Of a DNA stretch of 46,604 bases, positions 32,293 to 40,430 are shown piece by piece. The translations under genes and the position numbers were made by a program. The stretch spans positions 1 to 46,604 of the forward strand of contig JBHELF010000063.1 in assembly GCA_046263155.1 (NCBI GenBank), read 5' to 3'. Origin of the DNA: DATADF01 sp046263155 (GTDB taxonomy: Bacteria > Actinomycetota > CADDZG01 > WHSQ01). Each line of letters starts with the position of its first letter. The stretch's first letter is position 1. The notes below the pieces were generated by a model. It did no database searches. It saw nothing but the letters and a program-made list of their open reading frames with translations, and had not been told where the DNA came from.

Positions 32293-33906
32293 TTGAGCAC
32301 TACGTTCAGACGAGGGTTTCCACCGCTGGACCTGCGCCTCGGGGCCGCCGTGACCGGTCTCCTGATTCTTGGCGGCGCGCTCGCGACTCCAGGGTCCCCG
32401 GGCATGCTCCCTGCGGCGGTGGAGGTGGAGTTTGCCGAGCTCCACGAGATGAAAGTGACGGATGTTCCTCCCGGTGTGACCAGGACGCGCGACCGTGTCT
32501 CGCCCAAGAAGGATTCGGGCGGCACGATGATGGTCCACCTTCCGGGAGGACATCCGCTTAGCGGTCCGGGAGCCAGGCCGGTGACACGCATGTTCCGCAC
32601 GGGCTTTGGCGCGGGAGAACCAACTCTGGGTGTGACGAAGGACGGAACCATTCTCTTCCAGGGCCTGGCCGGCGCTCCCCTTGTGCTACGGACGAAGGAC
32701 GGAGGGATGACCTGGGAGGACGTCTCGCCGCGCATCCAGGGAAGCCGGCGCCATCCGACGACGCTCGATCCCTATCTCTACGTGGATCCGGATACCGACC
32801 GCGTATTCACGTACGACTTCTTCTTCGGCTGCTCGGAGCTCTCGTTCTCCGACGACCTCGGTGACTCGTGGACGACAACGCTGCTCAACTGCGGACTCAT
32901 GGATCACCAGAACCTGTTCGCCGGTCCACCGGTGAACAGTCCGACAGTCGGTTATCCGAACATGGTCTATTCCTGCTCCACCCAGGGAGGAGCGACGATC
33001 TATTCGGTCACTACCGAGTGTCTGAAGTCACTCGACGGCGGGCTTTCCTGGGTCCTCACCGGCTCGCCGCCGTATGTCACCGGTCCCCAGCCGGAAAACG
33101 ATCTGGGTATCGATGGCTATTGCCACGGCGCGATCGGACACGGCTACGTCGGGCGAGACGGCACAGTCTTTGTGCCAAAGGGATTTTGTGGGCAGCCTTG
33201 GCTCGCGATCAGTCGCGACGAGGGAGCCACCTGGCAGCGGGTGCAGGTCGCCGACAACGGCGTGCCGCAGACGACGACGGGTGTGTACGAACACGAGGCC
33301 GCGGTCGCTTCGGACGCAAAGGGAAACATCTACTACTTCTGGGTCTCTGGAGATCGGCTCCCCTATCTCGCGGTCTCGACCGACGAAGGCGAGACGTGGA
33401 GCAAGCCTCTGATGGTCGGCCCGCCCGGAATTGTCGAGTCCACTCTTCCCAAGATCGACGTCGGCGCGTCCGGGAAGATCGCGGTCGCGTACTACGGGAG
33501 CAGTAACTCGCCAGGCAAGCCCTTCCCGCAGAGCGACGACTGCAGACCTGATCCCGTCTACTGCTTCCGGCAGCTGTTCTTCTTGAATCCTCCCGATCCC
33601 GAGAGCTACGAAAAGACGACCTGGAACGCGTATCTCACCGTCACGGCGAACGCGTTGGCGAAGAAACCGACCTTCTACTCGGGCGCGATAAACGACCCCG
33701 CCGACCCATTCGTGCGAGGCACTTGTGGACCCATCCGATGCAAGGCCGTGTACGACTTCATCGACGTGGTGATCGACACCAAGGGCATTCCCTGGGCTTC
33801 CCTCGTCGACATCTGTATCTCCGCCTGCGCAACGCCCGAGGGAACTAACAACATGGGCAACGAGGGCGTGCTCGGCACGATCGTCGGAGGGCCGCGCCTG
33901 CGGTAA
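32293..33906 (+). CDS. Secreted BNR-repeat (sialidase-like) beta-propeller protein
   Basis: A 537-residue exported protein starting at TTG 32293 with a signal peptide (LGAAVTGLLILGGALATPG). The mature part is a beta-propeller with Asp-box/BNR-type turns: TKDGGMTWEDV, SDDLGDSWTTT, SLDGGLSWVLT, SRDEGATWQRV and STDEGETWSKP. Several Cys pairs suggest disulfides. Sialidase catalytic residues (Arg triad, Tyr/Glu) cannot be assigned, so it may be a non-enzymatic propeller. It follows the VOC gene by 20 bp. Function unknown; the protein is probably extracellular or surface bound. Confidence 0.82.
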   Translation: MSTTFRRGFPPLDLRLGAAVTGLLILGGALATPGSPGMLPAAVEVEFAELHEMKVTDVPPGVTRTRDRVSPKKDSGGTMMVHLPGGHPLSGPGARPVTRMFRTGFGAGEPTLGVTKDGTILFQGLAGAPLVLRTKDGGMTWEDVSPRIQGSRRHPTTLDPYLYVDPDTDRVFTYDFFFGCSELSFSDDLGDSWTTTLLNCGLMDHQNLFAGPPVNSPTVGYPNMVYSCSTQGGATIYSVTTECLKSLDGGLSWVLTGSPPYVTGPQPENDLGIDGYCHGAIGHGYVGRDGTVFVPKGFCGQPWLAISRDEGATWQRVQVADNGVPQTTTGVYEHEAAVASDAKGNIYYFWVSGDRLPYLAVSTDEGETWSKPLMVGPPGIVESTLPKIDVGASGKIAVAYYGSSNSPGKPFPQSDDCRPDPVYCFRQLFFLNPPDPESYEKTTWNAYLTVTANALAKKPTFYSGAINDPADPFVRGTCGPIRCKAVYDFIDVVIDTKGIPWASLVDICISACATPEGTNNMGNEGVLGTIVGGPRLR

Positions 33907-33969
33907 CTGAGCACCGGCGCGACCGACGCTGCGCGTAGGAATTTTGGAATTCTGAAAAACCCGGTGCCC

Positions 33970-33975
33970 TAACAT
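33970..33975 (+). promoter_or_regulatory. -10 box of a leaderless transcript (SGNH hydrolase)
   Basis: TAACAT ends 6 nt before the ATG at 33982. A short GAATT-TTGG-AATTC dyad lies just upstream (33942-33952). Confidence 0.45.
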
Positions 33976-33981
33976 GACGCC

Positions 33982-34728
33982 ATGGCGCACCCGCCGGCTC
34001 GCATCCCGTGGTCGCGCTTCGTCGCGCTCGGAGACAGTCTGACCGAAGGCGTGGGGGACCCGGCCGGACGCTCTTTGCGGGGCTGGGCTGATCGGTTGGC
34101 GGATTCGCTGCGCGCGCTGAATCCGGACCTCGCCTACTGGAACCTCGGGCGTCGCGGCCTCACGACGCGTCAGGTGCGCGAGACGCAGGTCGAGCGGGCC
34201 CTAGGGCTGGAGCCCGATCTCGTCAGCATCGTCGCCGGCATGAACGATCTCCTGGCCCCCGACTTCGATCCCCCCACGTACCGCAGTGAGCTACGGGCGA
34301 TCGCGGCCAAGATGGCCGCGTCGGGGGCAACTCTTCTCATGGGCACCTTTCCGAAGGAGCTTCCGATACTGAGAGTTCTTCCGCGGGGACGCGGCCGAGA
34401 ACGCAAGGAGCGACTGCAGGTCGCGAGCGATGTAGTGCTCGAGGTAGCGGCCGAGTACGGGGCGGAATGCATGGACGCGGCCCCCGGGTGGCGCTACACG
34501 ATGGCGGAATGCAGCATCGACGGCTGCCATCCAAACGCGCGCGGGCACGCGCACATCGCGGAGCTGGGGTTCGTGGCCCTCTGTCGCAGGGCCGCGATCA
34601 CGGCACCGGCCATGGATCACGGCAACCGCAGCTGGGTGTCGACGTCCTTCGGACACCTGCGCTGGCTGGCGTCGCAGGGTTATCTGCGCCGCGCGCCCGA
34701 ACTCATCTTGCGGAGGGAAGAGGCGTGA
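33982..34728 (+). CDS. SGNH/GDSL-family hydrolase
   Basis: A 248-residue esterase/lipase-type hydrolase. Block I is ALGDSLTEGVGD with nucleophile Ser17; block II Gly is in NLGRRGLTT; block III is VAGMNDLLAP (Asn); block V is DGCHPNARGHAHIAE with catalytic Asp/His, DxxH spacing. No signal peptide, so cytoplasmic. It may hydrolyse acyl or acetyl esters. Its GTGA end overlaps the following gene. An atypical C-terminal stretch (SWVSTSFGHLRWLASQGYL) could be a regulatory tail. The ATG start follows a -10 box with no ribosome binding site. Confidence 0.9.
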   Translation: MAHPPARIPWSRFVALGDSLTEGVGDPAGRSLRGWADRLADSLRALNPDLAYWNLGRRGLTTRQVRETQVERALGLEPDLVSIVAGMNDLLAPDFDPPTYRSELRAIAAKMAASGATLLMGTFPKELPILRVLPRGRGRERKERLQVASDVVLEVAAEYGAECMDAAPGWRYTMAECSIDGCHPNARGHAHIAELGFVALCRRAAITAPAMDHGNRSWVSTSFGHLRWLASQGYLRRAPELILRREEA

Positions 34729-35015
34729 CGGAGAAAGTCGAGGCCATCGCCAAGCTGCTGCAGGAGGCCGCCGAGACGCATCATCAGGTCTATCGCATCG
34801 TCGACGGCGACGATCCGGACTGGGCCTCGTGGTATGCGGACTGGCTGCTCGACCTCTCCGAGCTACCGCAGATTCTCGGTACCAAGCCGGTGCGCAGCGA
34901 GCTCATCTATCAGCTGGTAAAACTCGACAAGGACTACAGCGCGCAGAAGCCCGGCGAGCCGTTCGAAACCTTCTATGCGCGCGCTTTGTTGTCCGAGCTG
35001 GGCCGCGGCGCCTGA
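34725..35015 (+). CDS. Conserved small soluble protein coupled to the SGNH hydrolase
   Basis: A 96-residue protein starting at GTG 34725, overlapping the hydrolase stop by 4 bp, with GGAGGGAAGAGG just upstream. It is helical and acidic (KVEAIAKLLQEAAETHHQVYRIV, DPDWASWYADWLLDLSEL, then LIYQLVKLDKDYSAQKPGEPF). The longer open frame starting at 34467 lies inside the hydrolase gene and is not used. I do not recognise a named family, but proteins of this kind are common in actinobacteria as single-domain hypothetical genes. Coupling suggests a shared pathway with the hydrolase. Confidence 0.75.
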   Translation: MTEKVEAIAKLLQEAAETHHQVYRIVDGDDPDWASWYADWLLDLSELPQILGTKPVRSELIYQLVKLDKDYSAQKPGEPFETFYARALLSELGRGA

Positions 35016-35025
35016 GCTCGCCCTT

Positions 35026-35358
35026 CTAGCCGTCCTCTTTAAAGAGCGGCGCCATGCGTATCTCCATCGGGGCCTGCTCCGCGTCAAGCTCTGCAGGCGT
35101 CCACACGGTGGGGGCCTCGTCGTAGACGTCGACCGTCGCCTCGGTCTCCTCCATCCAGATGACGAGAGCGTCGGCCCAGCGCTCCTCGAGAAGGGCTTCG
35201 CGCATCGACTTCAGGCGCGCCGGAGAAGACACTTTGCCGGCAGGCAGCTGGGCGACGAGCTGTAGCGCGAGAGCGCGGGATAAGACTTCCGCGTTCTCGG
35301 CGAGCACGACCGTGGGCTCCTCGCCGCGCACGACCGCGTAAGCACCGATGCGCGCCAT
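35026..35358 (-). CDS. Small protein next to the DNA methyltransferase
   Basis: A 110-residue protein starting at ATG 35358, which overlaps the methyltransferase stop by 1 bp (TAATG). Sequence features: MARIGAYAVVRGEEPTVVLA, a helical centre LKSMREALLEERWADALV and an acidic C-terminus (ELDAEQAPMEIRMAPL). No family is recognised. A longer open frame to 36495 on this strand is an out-of-frame shadow of the methyltransferase. Coupling with the methyltransferase suggests a helper, controller or anti-restriction part of the same unit, unproven. Confidence 0.7.
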   Translation of the reverse strand: MARIGAYAVVRGEEPTVVLAENAEVLSRALALQLVAQLPAGKVSSPARLKSMREALLEERWADALVIWMEETEATVDVYDEAPTVWTPAELDAEQAPMEIRMAPLFKEDG

Positions 35359-36833
35359 TACTCCGAGGTAGGGCCGAGTAATTCCCCCACGGGGCGGGTC
35401 CGGTTGCGTCCGGTTGCGTAGTGGCGCAACCGCTCCTGGCCCTCGCGCGACAGCATCTCGATCGCGTCGTGAAAAACGTTGCCCCGGGCGGCTCGTAACG
35501 CCAGGTCCCCGGCTGTGCCGCGCGAGGGCAGGTTCGTGGTGAGGAAGATGAGCGGCGATCCCTCTTGCTTGGACGACTTGATCACCGCCGCCTTGCCGAG
35601 GGCCTTCCACAAGGTGTCGGTGCGGCGCAGTCCCGGCCGCGCGCTCGTAAAGGCACCGGACACATCGAAGAACCACCGGTGCCCGGTGAGGTCGGAGGCA
35701 ACGAAGTTGACCTCGACGCCGTTTCGAAAGCGATGCTCCTCGACTATGTCGGTGAACCCGCAGTCGACCAACACCGCCTTCGCTATCTCCTTGGCCGCCC
35801 GTCCCTCGCGCACGGCGCGCGACTGCGAGTCTTCCGATGGATCCGCCGGCGCGGGCCGGGCGGCCAATGCCACCCGTGGTGGCCCTCCGAGGTTCGCCCG
35901 GCGTTCGCGTTCGCCGGCAACTCTTTTCCGCGCCACCTCCACGTAGCCCGGGTCGGTGTCGTAGCCGACGAAGTGGCGCTCGGAGCGCACCACGGCCACC
36001 GCCGTCGATCCCGATCCCATAAAGGGATCGAGCACCAAATCCCCGCGGTACGTGTAGAGCTCGATCAGCCGAAGCGGCAGCTCCACGGGAAAGGGGGCCG
36101 GATGGTTCACTCGGGTCGCGCTCTCGGGAGGAAGCTCCCATACGTCCGTGGTCGCCTCCATGAAGTCCTCTTTGAAGATCGAGACCTCCGACGGCAGCCC
36201 TTCCTTCTCCCTCTGCCGCCGCGAGAGGGCGCGATCGAAGCGCCCCTTGCTGGCGACGATCACGCGCTCCGTGAGATCGCGCAGTACGGGATTGGCGGGG
36301 CTCTGGAAGGACCCCCACGCAGTCGAGCCGCTCGCTCCCTGGCCCTTCACCCAGACGATCTCGCCGCGCAGGAGCAGCTTCAGTTGGTCCTGCAAGATGG
36401 CGACGACGTCGGCCGCCAGGCTGCGGTAAGGACGCCGGCCGAGGTTGGCGACGTTGACCGCGATGCGACCGCCGGGCTCGAGCTTGCGCACGCACTCGGC
36501 GAAGACTTCCTCCAGCATCTCGAGGTACTGGACGTAGGAGGCCGGGACGTGGCCCTCCCCGAGCGCGGTCTCGTACTCCTTGCCGGCGAAGTAAGGAGGC
36601 GAGGTGACGACGAGAGCTACGGACGAATCGGCGAGCTCGTCCATGTGGCGCGCGTCGCCGCTGTAGATCTGGTCGAGGACGGCGTCGGGATTGGTGGCGA
36701 CGTGATCGTCGGCGGAGACCTCGGGGGTCTGGAAGCGGGCGTAGAAGGCCGAGGCGTCGTGGCTCTCACGGCGACCGACCCCGAAGGCCGAGGTGGACGT
36801 GGGACGGCGCCTCGCAGACTCCTCTTCTTTCAT
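35358..36833 (-). CDS. Beta-class DNA methyltransferase with C-terminal nuclease-like domain
   Basis: A 491-residue protein. Motif IV is TSPPYF (77-82) and motif I is DPFMGSGSTA (269-278), so IV precedes I: the beta-class N4-cytosine or N6-adenine methyltransferase order. After about residue 340 there is an extra domain of about 130 residues (NGVEVNFVASDL, then WFFDVSGAFTS and TLWKALGKAAVI) that resembles a PD-(D/E)xK core in outline, but the usual Lys of ExK/DxK is replaced (DVS), so it is probably inactive or a recognition domain. TAGGAT lies 7 nt before the ATG (leaderless). It is 64 bp downstream of the PD-(D/E)xK-like gene. Confidence 0.88.
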   Translation of the reverse strand: MKEEESARRRPTSTSAFGVGRRESHDASAFYARFQTPEVSADDHVATNPDAVLDQIYSGDARHMDELADSSVALVVTSPPYFAGKEYETALGEGHVPASYVQYLEMLEEVFAECVRKLEPGGRIAVNVANLGRRPYRSLAADVVAILQDQLKLLLRGEIVWVKGQGASGSTAWGSFQSPANPVLRDLTERVIVASKGRFDRALSRRQREKEGLPSEVSIFKEDFMEATTDVWELPPESATRVNHPAPFPVELPLRLIELYTYRGDLVLDPFMGSGSTAVAVVRSERHFVGYDTDPGYVEVARKRVAGERERRANLGGPPRVALAARPAPADPSEDSQSRAVREGRAAKEIAKAVLVDCGFTDIVEEHRFRNGVEVNFVASDLTGHRWFFDVSGAFTSARPGLRRTDTLWKALGKAAVIKSSKQEGSPLIFLTTNLPSRGTAGDLALRAARGNVFHDAIEMLSREGQERLRHYATGRNRTRPVGELLGPTSE

Positions 36834-36840
36834 TCAAACC

Positions 36841-36846
36841 ATCCTA
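36841..36846 (-). promoter_or_regulatory. -10 box of a leaderless transcript (DNA methyltransferase)
   Basis: On the minus strand TAGGAT ends 7 nt before the ATG at 36833; no ribosome binding site is present. Confidence 0.45.
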
Positions 36847-36896
36847 GGGATCGGGCTCGGCATCTCGAGACTCAATCTAGGGAAGGCCTACGACAT

Positions 36897-37499
36897 CTAT
36901 CTCTGGGGGCCCGGCGAGCCGATCTCGGGAAGGGTCTGTCCCAGGATCGCGACCGCTCCTACCTCGTCTCTTTGGGCCCGCGACCGCTCGACCACCTGAA
37001 GCAGCAAGTCGACGGAGAACTCCGCCGCGGCCGCGGCGGCGGTCGTCAGATCGAGCAGCACCTTGCCCTTGGGGAAGGCGCCGGACCCGCGCTCGCCCCA
37101 CCGCGTGTAGCGCCGGCGGGGGCCGAGGGTCAGCTCCCAGGGCCCGAAGATAAGCCAGCGCTCTCCGGGATGATCGTGCACCGCGAGGTAGCCGCCTCCG
37201 CCCTGCCACACGATGCGGCGGTAGACGGTCTCGTCGATCACGAAGAGATCGCGGGGGGCCACCTCGGGCCACAGGGACGCCAGACCCCGAGACGTGGCTC
37301 GGATCTTCTCCTTGAGGTCGAGATGGACCCGGGCCCCTCGGTACGTAAACGAGTAATCGAGGCGGTCGAAGCTGCGCGTGTGGTCCTCGAACTCCGCCAC
37401 TCGAGGATCGGTCGCCAGGATCCGGCCCAGCTCGATCTCTCGGGGTCTTGCCGACTCGAGATCGCGCCGCCAGTCCTCCGCTCGCCGTCCCCGTGCCAT
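36897..37499 (-). CDS. PD-(D/E)xK-type nuclease-like protein (possible restriction enzyme)
   Basis: A 200-residue protein whose N-terminal part holds a plausible PD-(D/E)xK core: Glu38 (EFEDHT), Asp48 (RLDYSF) at the end of a strand, then Asp61-Leu-Lys63 (HLDLKEK) on the next strand. It would cut DNA using Mg2+. The ATG at 37499 lies 6 nt after a TAGAGT -10 box; a GTG two codons upstream is less likely. It is directly upstream of the beta-class methyltransferase on the same strand, the arrangement of a type II restriction-modification pair. No recognition-domain family is identified, so the nuclease role is inferred from motif and context. Confidence 0.6.
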   Translation of the reverse strand: MARGRRAEDWRRDLESARPREIELGRILATDPRVAEFEDHTRSFDRLDYSFTYRGARVHLDLKEKIRATSRGLASLWPEVAPRDLFVIDETVYRRIVWQGGGGYLAVHDHPGERWLIFGPWELTLGPRRRYTRWGERGSGAFPKGKVLLDLTTAAAAAAEFSVDLLLQVVERSRAQRDEVGAVAILGQTLPEIGSPGPQR

Positions 37500-37505
37500 G
37501 GACAC

Positions 37506-37511
37506 ACTCTA
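37506..37511 (-). promoter_or_regulatory. -10 box of a leaderless transcript (nuclease-like gene)
   Basis: TAGAGT on the minus strand ends 6 nt before ATG 37499; this selects the ATG over the GTG at 37505. Confidence 0.45.
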
Positions 37512-37542
37512 GAGAGGAGGTCCGACAGTTCCTGTCTTGGAA

Positions 37543-38691
37543 TCAGCCGGACAGAACGTCCCCATCGAACCTGAGCACGTCGAGCCCCCTGACCTGGTCG
37601 TTTGAATAGATCAGGCCCTTATAGAAATAGGAGGACCACGAGTCGGCATCGTCCGGGCGGAAATACCCGACTTCTCGGGGAGCCGTCGGATCCGAGAAAT
37701 CGATCACGCTCGTTCCGCCCGTGTACCAGGAGACGGCCACCGCTCGGGTCTTCGGCAGAAAGTTGAAGTTGTGCGCCGTGCACCAGGGGGTCACCATCGT
37801 GCCGACGGGAGCGGCGCCGCGCGGCGAGGAGATCTGTCCCATGGGTATGGGGCGAGTTGGATCGCTGATGTCGTAGGCCCACAGCGCCCCCGTCACGCTG
37901 TGACCCGTCGCACACTCGTTGGCGGTGAAGATGCTCTCGTCCCCGATGACGAGCAGCTCTCCATCGGGGCTCGCCACTGCCGAATGCGGAAATTCCATAT
38001 GGGGAGGGATCATGGCAAGAAGAACTGGACTGACTGGGTCCGACGCATCCCAGATCTCGGTCTCGGCCTGACCGGGACAAAACCCGAGCACCTGCCCTTC
38101 TGTCGCGTGGAACGACACGTCGTGACAGCCAAAGGGGTTGGGGGTGTATTCGGCCGCGATCTTGATGTTGCGCGGATTGCGCACGTCGAGAATGAACTCA
38201 ACTCCGCCGTTCTCACCCAAGCCTCCGGGCGACGAATAGATGTAGTCCCCGCCGGGATAGGTCGTGAGCGTGTGCGTACCGTCGGTAAACGCAATGGAAT
38301 CGAGGTAGCGGGGCCGCTTCGGATTGGAGACGTCGATCAAACGTACGCCCGACCCCTCTTCTCCCCCACAGGCTCCGCTGTAGAACCCCAGCGCGATCAG
38401 GCCTGGTCGGACGACCGCGACGTCGTTTTGTGTGCCCGGGCAGGACACAAAGGCGACCTCTCTCGGACGACTTTTCGAAACATCAAACATGTAGACGCCG
38501 CCTTCATCACCCTCCCGTGCGGCATAGACGTAGCGGCCTGCGAAGTCGATGTCGGTCCCGCGCACGTAGGAGAAGGTTGCAACGGCAGACATGTTCTCGG
38601 CCGCCTGCTGGGCACGTAGGTCGTCGCCTCCGGCAAAAAGACCGACGGCCAGCAGCATGAGGACCAGGTAGTACCGAAAGAGGCTCCGCAT
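37543..38691 (-). CDS. Secreted LVIVD-repeat beta-propeller protein
   Basis: A 382-residue exported protein with a signal peptide (MRSLFRYYLVLMLLAVGLFA) and LVIVD-type repeats: VYMFDVSKSRPREVAFV, VRLIDVSNPKRPRYLDSI, FILDVRNPRNIKIAAEY, EIWDASDPVSPVLLAMI, LWAYDISDPTRPIPMG and SVIDFSDPTAPREVGYF. These repeats build a propeller, mostly of unknown function, often surface exposed. An AAGGGAG ribosome binding site precedes the ATG. Several cysteines suggest disulfides. It lies between the nuclease-like gene and the divergent ybaK-like gene, with no operon partner. Confidence 0.85.
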   Translation of the reverse strand: MRSLFRYYLVLMLLAVGLFAGGDDLRAQQAAENMSAVATFSYVRGTDIDFAGRYVYAAREGDEGGVYMFDVSKSRPREVAFVSCPGTQNDVAVVRPGLIALGFYSGACGGEEGSGVRLIDVSNPKRPRYLDSIAFTDGTHTLTTYPGGDYIYSSPGGLGENGGVEFILDVRNPRNIKIAAEYTPNPFGCHDVSFHATEGQVLGFCPGQAETEIWDASDPVSPVLLAMIPPHMEFPHSAVASPDGELLVIGDESIFTANECATGHSVTGALWAYDISDPTRPIPMGQISSPRGAAPVGTMVTPWCTAHNFNFLPKTRAVAVSWYTGGTSVIDFSDPTAPREVGYFRPDDADSWSSYFYKGLIYSNDQVRGLDVLRFDGDVLSG

Positions 38692-38771
38692 CCGTCTCCC
38701 TTTGTCGAGCCCTCTCAGTTCGCCTTACGGGAGCGCACCACCTTCAACCCGCGCCCCGCGTCGAAGGCCCC

Positions 38772-38777
38772 TAGGCT
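38772..38777 (+). promoter_or_regulatory. -10 box of a leaderless transcript (YbaK-like gene)
   Basis: TAGGCT ends 6 nt before the ATG at 38784; no ribosome binding site is present. Confidence 0.45.
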
Positions 38778-38783
38778 GCGCGA

Positions 38784-39254
38784 ATGGATACCGATACTCC
38801 CGCTCTCAGGGCGCTGCTGGAAGCGGATCTGTTGTACGAGGTCGTACGCACCGAGCGCGCGACCAGCGCGGAGGAGAGCGCCCGCTTTCAGGGGATCGAG
38901 CTCCACCAGCTGCTGCGCACGATCGTGATCCGCCGCGGCGATAACGATTACGTGTTCGTGCTCGTGCCGGGGGGCCGCGCGATCGACTGGCCGAAGCTGA
39001 GAGGCCATCTCGGGGTGTCGCGCTTGTCGCTTCCGGAGAAAGAGGAGGCCGCCGCAGCCACCGGCTACGAACGCGGCGCGATCACCCCCTTTGGCTCGAG
39101 CAATCCCTGGCCCGTGATCGCGGACTCATCCATAAAGGGATCGGGGAACGTGGCGATCGGCGGAGGGGGCCACGGCATCAACCTCCACCTCGACGCCGAC
39201 GATCTCATCTCTTACTTGGAAGCAGACCTCGCAGACGTGACCAAGCCCGGCTGA
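38784..39254 (+). CDS. YbaK/ProX-type aminoacyl-tRNA deacylase-like protein
   Basis: A 156-residue protein of the YbaK/aminoacyl-tRNA-editing fold (LHQLLRTIVIRRGDNDYVFVLVPGGRAIDW, LGVSRLSLPEKEEAAAATGYERGAITPFG; GSGNVAIGGGGHGINLHLDADDLISYL). The conserved Lys is replaced by Arg in the TIVIR segment. These enzymes hydrolyse mischarged tRNA, for example Cys- or Ala-tRNA(Pro). Its last 50 bp overlap the 3' end of the convergent integrase gene. It is cytoplasmic and leaderless by its promoter spacing. Confidence 0.85.
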   Translation: MDTDTPALRALLEADLLYEVVRTERATSAEESARFQGIELHQLLRTIVIRRGDNDYVFVLVPGGRAIDWPKLRGHLGVSRLSLPEKEEAAAATGYERGAITPFGSSNPWPVIADSSIKGSGNVAIGGGGHGINLHLDADDLISYLEADLADVTKPG

Positions 39255-40278
39255 TCTTCAGGCGCGGCCGTAATCCACCAACCAGATCGAAAACGAGATC
39301 GGCCACTCGTGCCGCGGCCTCCTTCTGCAGGGAGGGGATGGCATGGCTGTAGACGTCGAGGGTCATGGACACCGTCGCGTGACCGAGGCGCTCGGACACG
39401 ATCTTCGGATGAATACCGGCCCGTAGTGCAAGCGTCGCGTGTGTATGCCGCAGATCGTGAAGGCGGATACGCGGCAGGCCCATCTCCTTGACCAGCTGTA
39501 CGAACAGCTTCGAGATCGCCGGCGGACTCAGAGGCCCACCATCAGGTTCACAGAAGACCAGATCGGCGTCGTCATGGGGCCTCGACCGCCTCTCTCGTTC
39601 CTGGCGACGTCGATGGCCAGTGAGCGCCTCGACCGTTCGCTCATCGAGCGCAACGACGCGCCGTCCACGTGCCGTCTTCGGCTTGGACAGATAAACCTCG
39701 GATCCCGCCGCCACGAGAGACTGACGCACCGCGAGCTGAGCATTTGCTAGATCGACATCGCTCCAGCGCAGGCCGAGGGCCTCACCCCTGCGCATGCCCG
39801 TAGTGGCAAGGAGCACCCACAAGGCATACAAACGATCAGCTCTGACGCCGTCGAGAAATTTGCGCAGCTCGGTCGGGCTCCAGGTGACCATCTCGTGACC
39901 GAAACGGGATCGTTCGCGCGGCGGATCGCAGTCGTCGGCCGGATTCTTGGGGATGCGGCCCCACTTCACCGCGTCGCGGAGCGCCCGGTGGATGGTGGCA
40001 TGCACCCGTTGAACTGTCGTCGGGCTCAACCCGGCTCCGCCTGCCTTGGTCGGCGCGAGCAACGCGGCATAGAAGCTGTTCAAGGTTGTGGCATCGACCT
40101 TAGCGAGGTGCACCGTGCCTATGCGCGGGCGTATGTGGCGCTCGACGTGACAGCGATAACCAAGATAGGTCGTCGCGCGTACGGTCGGGTTGATCGCGGG
40201 CAGCCACTCGTGGACAAGGAAATCTCCGAGCGTCTTCCACAGGGGCGTGGACGGTGCCGTCCGCGGTCTTCTGCTCAT
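39205..40278 (-). CDS. Tyrosine-type site-specific recombinase (integrase)
   Basis: A 357-residue integrase with an N-terminal SAM-like DNA-binding domain and a catalytic domain. In the longer numbering from GTG 40299 the catalytic residues are Arg170 (TTGMRRGEALG), Lys206, His281 and Arg284 (HDLRHTHATL), His307 (LGHATVSM) and Tyr317 (LDVYSH), all intact. The ATG at 40278 (MSRRPRT) is preferred. It probably moves a mobile element, but no excisionase or flanking att repeat is recognised and no tRNA lies next to it. Its 3' end overlaps ybaK by 50 bp, so ybaK's 3' end is a candidate attachment region. Confidence 0.92.
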   Translation of the reverse strand: MSRRPRTAPSTPLWKTLGDFLVHEWLPAINPTVRATTYLGYRCHVERHIRPRIGTVHLAKVDATTLNSFYAALLAPTKAGGAGLSPTTVQRVHATIHRALRDAVKWGRIPKNPADDCDPPRERSRFGHEMVTWSPTELRKFLDGVRADRLYALWVLLATTGMRRGEALGLRWSDVDLANAQLAVRQSLVAAGSEVYLSKPKTARGRRVVALDERTVEALTGHRRRQERERRSRPHDDADLVFCEPDGGPLSPPAISKLFVQLVKEMGLPRIRLHDLRHTHATLALRAGIHPKIVSERLGHATVSMTLDVYSHAIPSLQKEAAARVADLVFDLVGGLRPRLKISRAWSRLRGLLPSKR

Positions 40279-40311
40279 TGGATCAGCGTGGTGGAGCACG
40301 TCCGATAAAGC

Positions 40312-40327
40312 TGTGACCTAGATCACA
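40312..40327. promoter_or_regulatory. Perfect CRP-type palindrome
   Basis: TGTGACCTAGATCACA is an exact TGTGA-N6-TCACA site, with a palindromic CCTAG/CTAGG overlap around it. It lies 34 nt upstream of the integrase ATG and about 104 bp upstream of the MFS start, so it could regulate either. No CRP/FNR-type DNA-binding protein lies in the window; the nearest CNB gene lacks a DNA-binding domain, so the regulator is elsewhere. Confidence 0.7.
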
Positions 40328-40430
40328 CCTAGGACCGGAACTTTCGGGCCGGCGACCGGCGCGTGTCGCGGAATTACACACCGATGCCCGAAAATAGTGC
40401 GCCCATCCCCGATCCGGAGGTAGTTCGCGC

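Noticed and set aside
33911..33967. GCACCGG/CCGGTGC inverted repeat as a terminator of the BNR gene
   Set aside because: The arms are 43 nt apart and there is no T-run.
35026..36495. 489-codon minus-strand open frame
   Set aside because: Only its last 110 codons are a gene (35026-35358); the rest is an out-of-frame shadow of the methyltransferase.
35565..37574. 669-codon plus-strand open frame across the methyltransferase and nuclease-like genes
   Set aside because: Antisense to two recognised genes, with Arg/His/Gly-rich low-complexity composition and no family signature.
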